In this document: piece by piece, positions 41,714 through 49,962 of the stretch
How the letters are laid out: the number at the start of each line of letters is the position of its first letter
Position numbering within the stretch: the stretch's first letter is position 1
Source: Ignavibacteriota bacterium
Lineage (GTDB): Bacteria; Bacteroidota; Ignavibacteria; UBA10030; SZUA-254
Direction of reading: 5' to 3'
Length of the DNA stretch: 64,000 nucleotides
Assembly (NCBI GenBank): GCA_016212665.1
Contig: JACREZ010000011.1
Coordinates: forward strand, 1-64,000
The notes under the pieces: model-generated
What the model saw: only the letters and a program-made list of their open reading frames with translations
Told to the model about the DNA's origin: nothing
Database searches by the model: none
Position numbers and translations under genes: made by a program

Positions 41714-42642
41714 GCAATCACCTGAAACGACTTCTTGTCGCGCTCGTTGCAATTCCGGTTATCATCTATGTGACCATCAAAGGTGGATTTGTTTTCTTTC
41801 TGTTTGCTACCTTGATTTCTTCATTTGCGTTGCTTGAATTCTACGGACTTGCCAAAGCAAAAGGAGCGCGTCCGTTAAGAGCACTTGGTTTGATTACCGG
41901 GTGTTTTGTCTTGCTTGCATTTTTCAACAATAACTTGTTTGAATTGTTTGGCAATTGGTTTGGTAGCGCACCCAAATCCGAGTCACAATTTTTGTTGATT
42001 GTTTTTCTTACTGCAATTCCTGTGATTGGTTTGGTTGAGTTATTTCGGAACAACGGTTCGGCGCTCAACAATCTTTCGACAACAATCTTCGGGGTTGCGT
42101 ACGTCTCGTTGTTTTTCGGAACGCTTGTCGGTGTGCGAGAAGTGTTCACACCGCTCCATGTTCCTGTAGTGCGGTTGATGCCGTCAGAATTTATGAGCAC
42201 TGAACTGAACGAACGATTGTATCTATGGGGCGGCTACACGGTTGTCTCAATCTATACAATGATTTGGGTGTGCGATTCTGCGGCGTATTATGTCGGTAAA
42301 TCAATTGGAAAGCATAAATTATTTCCACGCGTCAGTCCGAATAAGAGTTGGGAGGGTGCGATTGCCGGATTTTTGTTCGCAGTTGCAACTTCGATTGCGG
42401 CAAAATATCTTGTGCTTGATTATCTACAACTTCAACAAGCGATTGTGCTTGGAGTGATTGTCGGTTTATTCGGTCAACTTGGTGATTTATTTGAATCGCT
42501 CCTGAAGCGGGACGCAGGTGTGAAAGATTCATCGAATATCATACCCGGGCATGGCGGCATTCTCGACCGTTTTGATAGTTTGCTTTTCGTCTCGCCGATT
42601 GTGTATCTTTATTTAGATTTTGTTGTCTTTAGTTTTAATTGA
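41710..42642 (+). CDS. cdsA: Phosphatidate cytidylyltransferase CdsA
   Basis: A 310-residue integral membrane enzyme making CDP-diacylglycerol. The family signature is at the C-terminus: GDLFESLLKRDAGVKDSSNI followed by IPGHGGILDRFDSL. Upstream, VCDSAAYYVGKSIGKHK and SPNKSWEGAIAGF are also typical. The ATG at 41710 (ATGA overlap with the CPBP stop) is preferred to a GTG two codons earlier. TGATG links it to rimO. Confidence 0.96.
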   Translation: MSNHLKRLLVALVAIPVIIYVTIKGGFVFFLFATLISSFALLEFYGLAKAKGARPLRALGLITGCFVLLAFFNNNLFELFGNWFGSAPKSESQFLLIVFLTAIPVIGLVELFRNNGSALNNLSTTIFGVAYVSLFFGTLVGVREVFTPLHVPVVRLMPSEFMSTELNERLYLWGGYTVVSIYTMIWVCDSAAYYVGKSIGKHKLFPRVSPNKSWEGAIAGFLFAVATSIAAKYLVLDYLQLQQAIVLGVIVGLFGQLGDLFESLLKRDAGVKDSSNIIPGHGGILDRFDSLLFVSPIVYLYLDFVVFSFN

Positions 42643-44003
42643 TGTCCAAAAAAGAAAAAGTTCACGTCCTTACGTTGGGTTGTGAAAAAAATACTGTTGA
42701 TTCCGAAGTGCTGATGAACCAACTCAGGTTGAACGAGATGGAATTGACGAACGACCCGAATCGCGCAGACACGCTCATCATCAACACATGCGGATTTATT
42801 CAGGATGCGAAGAACGAATCCATCGAGACGATTCTTCAAGCGGTTGAACGGAAAAAGCATGGCAAACTTCAGAAAGTCGTTGTCATGGGTTGTCTTTCGG
42901 AACGATACTCGATTGAATTGCAAAAAGAAATTCCTGAAGTAGATTTGTTCATCGGCGCAAACAAGATGGACAAAGTCGTGCAAGCGCTCGGTGGAGATTA
43001 CAAATATGAACTCCTCGGCGAACGGATTCTTACAACGCCAAAACATTTTGCCTACTTGAAAATCTCGGAAGGATGCGATAGACCGTGCGCGTTTTGTGCA
43101 ATTCCGTTGATGCGTGGAAAACATCAAAGCAAATCAATTGAAAAACTCATAAGCGAAGCAGAAAATCTTGCGTCAAACGGAGTGAAAGAACTTATTCTCA
43201 TCGCTCAGGAAAGCACCTACTATGGTCTTGACTTGTACGGCAAGCGAACGCTTCCGCAATTGCTTGAGCAACTAAACGGAGTAACCGGACTCGAATGGAT
43301 TCGGTTGATGTACGCGTATCCATCGCAATTTCCGCTTGAAATTTTAGATGCGTTCATTGCAAACGAAAAGATTTGTCGCTATCTCGATATGCCCGTTCAA
43401 CATATTTCTGACTCTGTGTTGAAATCAATGCAACGCGGAATCAGTTCACGAGCAACTCGAAATTTGATTGAAACAATTCGAGCGAAAGTTCCGAACATCG
43501 CGTTGAGAACCACAATCATCGTCGGCTATCCGAACGAAACAGAAAACGATTTCAATGAACTTGTTGAATTCATCAAAGAAACAGAATTTGCCCGGCTCGG
43601 TGTTTTCACCTATTCACAGGAAGAAGATACATCGGCGTTTCCACTCGGCGACCCGATTCCTTTTGAAGTGAAGGAAGAACGAAAACGAATCATCATGGAA
43701 ACTCAAAAAGAAATATCGCTACGGAAGAACGAAGAATTGACAGGAAAGCAACTTCGTGTTTTAGTTGATGAAAAGCAGGGCGATGTTTCGATTTGCCGAA
43801 CGGAACGAGACGCTCCGGAAGTTGACAACTCAGTCATGGTTCATTCTTCCAACGAGTTTGCCATCGGCAACTTCTATGAAGTTGAAATCATTGATGCGGA
43901 GGAGTATGATTTGTTTGCAATACCTGTTGGAAAAGAAGTTCGAGGAGAAGAAACTAATGTTCTACAAAATTCGTTGAGAGAGGAGAAAGTGTTTTGGGTA
44001 TGA
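42642..44003 (+). CDS. rimO: Ribosomal protein S12 methylthiotransferase RimO
   Basis: A 453-residue radical SAM enzyme that methylthiolates an Asp of ribosomal protein S12. The MTTase domain carries three cysteines (TLGCEKNTVDSE, INTCGF, VMGCLSERY). The radical SAM motif is CDRPCAFC in SEGCDRPCAFCAIPLMRGKH, which is RimO-specific, as is the ESTYYGLDLYG segment. The C-terminal TRAM domain follows. The ATG at 42642 shares a base with the cdsA stop; TTG at 42639 is less likely. Confidence 0.96.
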   Translation: MSKKEKVHVLTLGCEKNTVDSEVLMNQLRLNEMELTNDPNRADTLIINTCGFIQDAKNESIETILQAVERKKHGKLQKVVVMGCLSERYSIELQKEIPEVDLFIGANKMDKVVQALGGDYKYELLGERILTTPKHFAYLKISEGCDRPCAFCAIPLMRGKHQSKSIEKLISEAENLASNGVKELILIAQESTYYGLDLYGKRTLPQLLEQLNGVTGLEWIRLMYAYPSQFPLEILDAFIANEKICRYLDMPVQHISDSVLKSMQRGISSRATRNLIETIRAKVPNIALRTTIIVGYPNETENDFNELVEFIKETEFARLGVFTYSQEEDTSAFPLGDPIPFEVKEERKRIIMETQKEISLRKNEELTGKQLRVLVDEKQGDVSICRTERDAPEVDNSVMVHSSNEFAIGNFYEVEIIDAEEYDLFAIPVGKEVRGEETNVLQNSLREEKVFWV

Positions 44004-45295
44004 AAAGAGTTTATTGTTTTTTGTTTGCAGTTTTTTGTCTGACAACATATTCAATCGGGCAGGATAATCGCCCGCACGCGATGATAGAAGCAGACTTACC
44101 GCATTTCTTCCTCGATATTTTGAACTTCGGCTCAGATAGCGTAGGCGTGAGTAGGGTGGATGCGTATGTTCAAGTGCCGCACGAAATGTTATCGTTTGTA
44201 AAATCCGACAATCTGTTTCGTTCAAGTTACGAAGTGACAATAGATGTCCTTGATAAAGAGGGAAACCTTGTCAATGAGAAACTCTGGACGGAAGAACTTT
44301 CAACTGAAGATTATCAGGAATCCGTTTCTCCGACAACCGGGAAGATGAGTCAAAAAACATTTTATCTCAAACCGGATTCGTACGAATTTGTAGTGCAAAT
44401 CCGGGATGTGGAAACGCGGAAATTGAATCAGGTCAAGAGAGCTGTGAAGGTCAGGGAGTTTTCAGAGAACCTGACGCTCAGTGATGTCATGGTTGTCAAA
44501 CAACTAAATAAGGAAGAGGAGAAAACGGTTGTCGTACCAAACATTGCCGCTACGATTGGAAGCGCACCGGAAATGATTTCGTTTTTCTTCGAGGCGCGTT
44601 CGAAAACTCTTCCGCTTGAAGCAAAGTTTATCCTTACCCTTTCAAGTAAACTCGGTGTTGTCGTGCGAACCGACACGTTGAAAAAATCGCTGACGAAATC
44701 CAAGCAATCGTGCTTCATGAATATTTCAAGCAACGCGCTGTTAGCCGGGGAATATACGCTTGACGTGAAAGCATACATTCCCGACAGTTCTGATAGTTCG
44801 TTGATGAAAGAAGTGAGTAGTGTTTCGAGGAGACTTAATGTTCGGATTCAAGGATTGCCTGTATCAGTGAATGATATTGACCTTGCGATTGACCAACTTC
44901 AATATGTTGCGGAGAAGGAAGTGATTGAAGAAATGAAAGCGGCAGTCGCGGAACGGAAGCGCGATTTATTTGTAGAGTTTTGGAAGAAGCGTGACCCGAC
45001 GAAAGAAACGGAAGTCAACGAGTTGATGCTCGAATATTATCAGCGTGTCGAATTTGCCAACAAAAATTTCAGCCACTATCAGGAGGGCTGGAAGACGGAC
45101 AGAGGAAATGTGTATATCGTTTTTGGAGAGCCGAACAACATCGAGCGGCATCCGTTCGATATTGATTCGAAGCCGTACGAAATCTGGACCTACTTTGAAA
45201 TGAACCGGGAATTTGTGTTCGTGGATGAAACCGGCTTCGGCGATTACCGCTTGCGAAATCCTATTTGGGATACGTGGCGAACGCGCTACCGCTAA
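44000..45295 (+). CDS. GWxTD-domain exported protein
   Basis: A 431-residue protein with a signal peptide (MKRVYCFLFAVFCLTTYSIGQ). The C-terminal GWxTD domain is recognisable by HYQEGWKTDRGNVYIVFGEP, then PYEIWTYFEMNREFVFVDETGFGDYRL. The N-terminal region is beta-rich. The function of the domain is unknown; it is restricted largely to Bacteroidota, Acidobacteria and relatives. The ATG at 44000 overlaps the rimO stop. It is followed after 28 bases by the Omp85 gene. Confidence 0.9.
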   Translation: MKRVYCFLFAVFCLTTYSIGQDNRPHAMIEADLPHFFLDILNFGSDSVGVSRVDAYVQVPHEMLSFVKSDNLFRSSYEVTIDVLDKEGNLVNEKLWTEELSTEDYQESVSPTTGKMSQKTFYLKPDSYEFVVQIRDVETRKLNQVKRAVKVREFSENLTLSDVMVVKQLNKEEEKTVVVPNIAATIGSAPEMISFFFEARSKTLPLEAKFILTLSSKLGVVVRTDTLKKSLTKSKQSCFMNISSNALLAGEYTLDVKAYIPDSSDSSLMKEVSSVSRRLNVRIQGLPVSVNDIDLAIDQLQYVAEKEVIEEMKAAVAERKRDLFVEFWKKRDPTKETEVNELMLEYYQRVEFANKNFSHYQEGWKTDRGNVYIVFGEPNNIERHPFDIDSKPYEIWTYFEMNREFVFVDETGFGDYRLRNPIWDTWRTRYR

Positions 45296-45323
45296 TTCCT
45301 GACTGAATTGTTATTGTCGCACT

Positions 45324-46799
45324 GTGAATCAGAAAATAATATTTTTGTTGTTGGTTTGCTGGTTGACGGTTGACGGTTATTCTCAGGGAGTTGTTGGCGA
45401 AATAATTTTGGAAGGCAATTCAACACTTTCCACAAAATTTCTTCTGGAACGATTTGAAACGCGTGAGGGAGATTCTCTTCAAAAAGAATTGCTTGAACAG
45501 GATATTGATGATTTGATTTCTGAGTATGAATCAATCGGGCATCCGTTCGCGGCAATTTCCGTCAAATCAATTGAATCCTATCAAGAACAAAACGAAACCC
45601 GACTTAGAATTACCTTAAAAATCGAAGAAGGAGAACTTGTTCACATAAAAGAAGTTCGTGCTTCCGGAAATAAAGAGACAAAGGAATATGTCATCGTTCG
45701 GGAGGCGAAGATAGGTATGAACGAAATTTATGATGAGCGGAAGGTAAAAATCATACCTCAACGATTGAATCGGCTGAACATATTTTCCCAGGTGAATGAA
45801 CTTGTATTGACTATGAATGATTCGGGAGGAGTTCTCACAATTCCTGTGGAAGAAGGAAATACAAATACGTTTGACGGGGTGCTTGGATATGTTCCGGGTT
45901 CTTCCGGTGAGGATGGATTTCTCACCGGCTTGGCAAACGTTTCGATGCGAAATCTTTTCGGAACTGCGCGCAAGTTGAATGTTCGTTGGCAGAAAGAGCG
46001 TACAGACGTTCAGGAAATTATTCTTCATTATGTCGAGCCATGGTTTTTCAATTTTCCTGTTGATGTTGGAGGAACATTCAAGCAGAGACAACAGGACACG
46101 TTGTATGTCAGCAGACAATTTGAAGTTACGGCGTATGTCCGTTTGTTTGATGAGTTCACACTCGGAGGAGTCTTTTCACATGAATCTGTAATCCCATCGA
46201 ATAATAATGCAGGATTGCAAATTGTTGAATCGAAAACGACAACAACAGGAATAGAACTGCACTATGATACTCGTGATGATATGTTCAATCCAACAAAGGG
46301 AGTTTATTATCGAAGCGATTATCGTATTGGAAACAAAACTTTCGGTGCAAACGAAGCGGCGGTTCAGAAACTTGCTCTGGATGTTGCGGTGCCTGTTGAA
46401 ATATTTCAACGACAAGTGCTTTCAATTGAATTACACGGAAAAGAATTGCTTGCCGATAACATTGGAATCGGTGAAATGTACCGACTTGGAGGCACGACAA
46501 CATTGCGCGGTTATAAGGAAGGTCAGTTCATCGGTTCACGTATCGCATGGACGAGTGTGGAATATCGTTTTTTGTTGAGTCGGCGTTCATTTTTCTTTGG
46601 ATTTTTAGACGGAGGATATTACTTTCTTCCCGACAATCAAGCACAAGGAATTGCATCTTCACAATCATTCAAATATGGTTACGGCATCGGAACGCGAATC
46701 GAAACGGGAATCGGTTTGCTCGGAGTCAGTTTTGCTTTTGGAGAAGGAGATTCGTTCTCGCAGGGGAAGATACACTTTGGGATTGTTAATGAGTTTTGA
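45324..46799 (+). CDS. BamA/TamA (Omp85)-family outer membrane protein
   Basis: A 491-residue outer-membrane protein. After a signal peptide (about 1-20) come two POTRA-like domains (VVGEIILEGNSTLSTKFLLERF and LVHIKEVRASGNKETKEYVIVR) and a beta barrel from about 170. It has the conserved L6-loop motif in GGTTTLRGYKEGQFIG (RGY) and a terminal aromatic signature (IHFGIVNEF). It is shorter than BamA, so more TamA-like; the substrate is unknown. The start is GTG at 45324. Part of the signal-peptide coding region is a period-7 run (GGTTGAC repeated). Confidence 0.9.
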   Translation: MNQKIIFLLLVCWLTVDGYSQGVVGEIILEGNSTLSTKFLLERFETREGDSLQKELLEQDIDDLISEYESIGHPFAAISVKSIESYQEQNETRLRITLKIEEGELVHIKEVRASGNKETKEYVIVREAKIGMNEIYDERKVKIIPQRLNRLNIFSQVNELVLTMNDSGGVLTIPVEEGNTNTFDGVLGYVPGSSGEDGFLTGLANVSMRNLFGTARKLNVRWQKERTDVQEIILHYVEPWFFNFPVDVGGTFKQRQQDTLYVSRQFEVTAYVRLFDEFTLGGVFSHESVIPSNNNAGLQIVESKTTTTGIELHYDTRDDMFNPTKGVYYRSDYRIGNKTFGANEAAVQKLALDVAVPVEIFQRQVLSIELHGKELLADNIGIGEMYRLGGTTTLRGYKEGQFIGSRIAWTSVEYRFLLSRRSFFFGFLDGGYYFLPDNQAQGIASSQSFKYGYGIGTRIETGIGLLGVSFAFGEGDSFSQGKIHFGIVNEF

Positions 46800-46935
46800 T
46801 TCGCTTGGTTACAGGTTGCAGGTTTGTGGTTACTGGTTTCATTCTTACATTAAACCACCAATGACAAATGACCATTGACGAATGACAAGGAATAAAGAAC
46901 GAAGAACAAAGTACAAAGTACTAAGTACAAAGTAC
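46800..46935. repeat. Long period-7 tract running into rnhB
   Basis: First GGTTACA/GGTTGCA/GGTTTGT/GGTTACT, then from about 46860 some eleven heptads in register (AATGACA/AATGACC/ATTGACG/AATGACA ... AAGTACA/AAGTACT/AAGTACA). The last ones encode the non-conserved N-terminus of RnhB. Confidence 0.8.
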
Positions 46936-47538
46936 GAACAGCAATATTGGAACGATGGAATATTACATGTTGCAGGTGTTGATGAAGCAGGACGTGGACC
47001 GCTTGCGGGTCCGGTGGTTGCCGCGGCTGTAATCGTTCATAAAAATATCTCGATTGATGGAATTGATGACTCGAAGAAATTGAATGGTAAAAAGCGTGAT
47101 GAACTATTCGAGTTGATTCAAGAAAAAGCATTGAGTGTCGGTGTGGGAATTGTTTCTCATGTGCTCGTTGATGAAGTGAACATTTTGCAAGCAACATTCA
47201 GAGCAATGCACGAAGCAATCGAACAACTGAAGCCGAAGCCACAGCAATTGCTCATTGACGGGAACAGATTTTCCGGAAAGGGAATACCGTTTCAGACAAT
47301 TGTGGATGGCGATGCAAAATGTTTTTCCATTGCCGCCGCTTCAATTATTGCCAAAGTTACCCGTGACAGGTTAATGATTGAATACGACGAGCAATTTCCC
47401 CAATATGGATTCGCACAGCACAAAGGCTACGGAACGAAACAGCATATTGCCGCAATCAGGAAATATGGATTGTGTGAAATTCACCGGAAGAGTTTTCATC
47501 TTCATGATAAGCAACTAACATTATTCGAGCGAGAATGA
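46882..47538 (+). CDS. rnhB: Ribonuclease HII
   Basis: A 218-residue RNase HII that removes ribonucleotides from DNA. The core begins at about residue 33 with VAGVDEAGRGPLAGPVVAAAVI (DEAGRG catalytic motif). DDSKKLNGKKRDELF, LIDGNRF and SIIAKVTRDRLM follow as expected. The first ~20 residues (MTRNKERRTKYKVLSTKYEQ) are encoded by repeat DNA; a later start cannot be excluded, though no in-frame ATG occurs before the core. It overlaps yraN by 4 bases. Confidence 0.95.
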   Translation: MTRNKERRTKYKVLSTKYEQQYWNDGILHVAGVDEAGRGPLAGPVVAAAVIVHKNISIDGIDDSKKLNGKKRDELFELIQEKALSVGVGIVSHVLVDEVNILQATFRAMHEAIEQLKPKPQQLLIDGNRFSGKGIPFQTIVDGDAKCFSIAAASIIAKVTRDRLMIEYDEQFPQYGFAQHKGYGTKQHIAAIRKYGLCEIHRKSFHLHDKQLTLFERE

Positions 47539-47885
47539 ATCGTCGAAGACAAGGCGCACAAGGCGAAGCACTCGCTGTTGAATATTTGCAGAAAAAAGGT
47601 TATCGTATCCTCCGACAAAATTACAGATACGAACGAGACGAGATAGATATCATCGCACAAGAGAATGAAACACTCGTCTTTATCGAAGTGAAGGCGCGTC
47701 GTTCAACAAACTACGGTGCGCCGATTGAAGCAGTGACAGAATCAAAGCAGAAAACAATTCGCGCTGTTGCCGAAGGCTATCTTGCAGAAAATGAAATAGA
47801 AGATATCTCTTGTCGGTTTGATGTCATTTCGATTTTATACAAGAACGGTAAGCCGGAAATCGAACATTATGTTGACGCCTTTTAG
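47535..47885 (+). CDS. yraN: YraN (UPF0102) family nuclease-fold protein
   Basis: A 116-residue protein. GAQGEALAVEYLQKKGYRIL, RDEIDIIAQENETLVFIEVKAR (a PD-(D/E)xK-like Asp and ExK) and RFDVISILY are the UPF0102 signatures. It has a nuclease fold, with a role in DNA metabolism suggested but not established. The rnhB-yraN order is widespread in bacteria. Confidence 0.94.
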   Translation: MNRRRQGAQGEALAVEYLQKKGYRILRQNYRYERDEIDIIAQENETLVFIEVKARRSTNYGAPIEAVTESKQKTIRAVAEGYLAENEIEDISCRFDVISILYKNGKPEIEHYVDAF

Positions 47886-48056
47886 TCAAGTCAAAAGTCA
47901 AAAATAAAAAGTAAAAAAATATCCGTTTTCTATTACTGGTTATTCGTTTTTACAAATGACGAATGACAAATGACTATTGACAAAAGCAGTTAAATAGTAA
48001 AGAACAATGAACCAAAAACCAAGACCAAAAACTAAAAACCCAAAACTCAAAACTGA
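47886..48056. repeat. Period-7 tract between yraN and cstA
   Basis: AGTCAAA/AGTCAAA/AATAAAA/AGTAAAA heptads at the left, ATGACGA/ATGACAA/ATGACTA/TTGACAA near 47956-47985, and CCAAAAA/CTAAAAA/CCCAAAA/CTCAAAA up to the cstA ATG. Confidence 0.75.
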
Positions 48057-49910
48057 ATGAATGCTTTACCATTAATTATTGTTGCCCTTTTGGTGATGGC
48101 GATTGCCTATCGTTACTACAGCGCGTTCATTGCGGCGAAAGTTGTTGCTTTGAATGGCTCGCGGGAAACTCCGGCGCATACGCTGAATGATGGACAGAAC
48201 TATCATCCGACAAACAAGTGGGTATTGTTCGGTCATCACTTCGCGGCGATTTCGGGAGCGGGTCCGCTGATTGGCCCGGTGCTGGCGACGCAGTTTGGGT
48301 TTCTTCCGGGATTCCTGTGGTTACTCATCGGTGTTTGTCTCGGCGGCGCAGTTCATGATTTTGTTATTCTTGCCGCGTCTATCAGACGAAAAGGAAAATC
48401 GCTTGCTGAAATTGCAAGGCACGAGGTTAGTCCGCTTGCCGGGTTGATTTCTTCGATTGCCATTCTCATCATCGTTGTTATTGCTCTTGCGGGACTTTGA
48501 CTTGCAGTCGTCAACGCGTTGCGTGAAAGTCCTTGGGGAACATTTACAATCGCGGCGACAATTCCCATAGCGCTGTTTGTCGGATTGTGGATGTACAAAA
48601 TCCGTCCGGGAAGAGTTGCAGAAGCAAGTATGATTGGTGTTGTTGGAGTGTTTGCCGCTGTCATTGTCGGCGCGTGGATTCCCGAATCTCCGCTTGCTGA
48701 ATATTTTACGTTCTCGCGTGAAGGAATCATTATCGCAATTGCGGCGTATGGTTTTATTGCATCGGTGTTGCCTGTGTGGTTGCTTCTCTGCCCGCGTGAT
48801 TATCTTTCATCATACATGAAAATCGGAACGATTGCCGCGCTTGTTATCGGTGTCATTGTTGTCCATCCTGAATTAAAAATGCCTGCAATTACCGAGTTCA
48901 TTCATGGCGGCGGTCCCATAATTCCCGGAAAAGTTTTCCCGTTCGTTTTCATCACGATTGCGTGTGGAGCAATTTCGGGATTTCATTCGCTTGTCTCATC
49001 AGGCACGACGCCGAAAATGCTCAACAAAGAAACCGATGCCCGAATGATTGGTTACGGCGCAATGTTGATGGAAGGATTGGTCGGAGTGATAGCGCTGATT
49101 GCTTCAAGTTCGTTGTTTCCCGGAGATTACTTCGCCATCAATCTTTCACCCGAAAAATTCGCCGCGCTTGGTATGCAGACAGAAAATCTCGAAATGCTTG
49201 CACAGGAAGTCGGAGAACAAATTGCCGGACGACCGGGCGGAGCGGTTTCGCTTGCTGTCGGTTTCGCACAAATTTTTTCAGCAATCCCCGGAATGGCTGG
49301 GTTGATGTCGTATTGGTATCACTTCGCGATTATGTTTGAAGCATTGTTCATCCTCACAACAATTGATACAGGCACACGCGTCGCCCGTTTCCTTGTTCAG
49401 GAATTTGGTGGCCGAGTCTGGAAACCAATGGAGAAAACAGATTGGCTTCCCGGTACACTTCTCTCAACCGGTTTGGTTGTGTTTGGCTGGGGATATTTTA
49501 TCTGGACAGGAAACATCAGCACGATTTGGCCCATGTTCGGAACGGCAAATCAACTGCTTGCGGCGGTAGCGCTCGCAGTTGCTACAAGCGCGATTATCAA
49601 TGCAGGAAAAGTTCGATATGCTTGGGTAACGCTTGCGCCGATGCTGTTCGTTGCCACTACAACTCTCGTTGCCGGCTTCCTCAACATCACTGATAATTTT
49701 TTGTCGTTGACTTCAAACCCGAAAACAGCGACTCAAGGGTACGTTAATTCTATTCTTACAGGAATAATAATGGTTTGCGCTGTTATTATTCTCGTCGAAG
49801 CAGTGCGGCGTTGGTTTGCCGTGCTGGTGAAGAAGGAAATTATCAAAGACGGAAAACCTGTATCTCTCAAAGAAAGTGGTTATATTCCGTCTGAATATGG
49901 AATGAATTAA
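48057..49910 (+). pseudogene. cstA: Carbon starvation protein CstA, interrupted by an in-frame TGA
   Basis: Codons 1-147 and 149-617 lie in one frame and together give a complete CstA-family transporter (peptide or pyruvate uptake, many membrane helices): [43 protein letters not shown], then [36 protein letters not shown] and [20 protein letters not shown]. Codon 148 (48498-48500) is TGA between IALAGL and LAVVNAL, where the family normally has Gly (ALAGLG), so a single G-to-T change in GGA explains it. TGA is a normal stop elsewhere in this window. It is either a real nonsense mutation or a sequencing error; no frameshift is present. Confidence 0.85.
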
Positions 49911-49962
49911 CACAACCAATTAATCACGCAATTACATTGTCCGCACAACTTGTAATGTCATC

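Noticed and set aside
48498-48500. Selenocysteine or TGA-to-Gly recoding in cstA
   Set aside because: CstA is not a selenoprotein family, no SECIS-like hairpin is evident just downstream, and TGA terminates many intact genes here.
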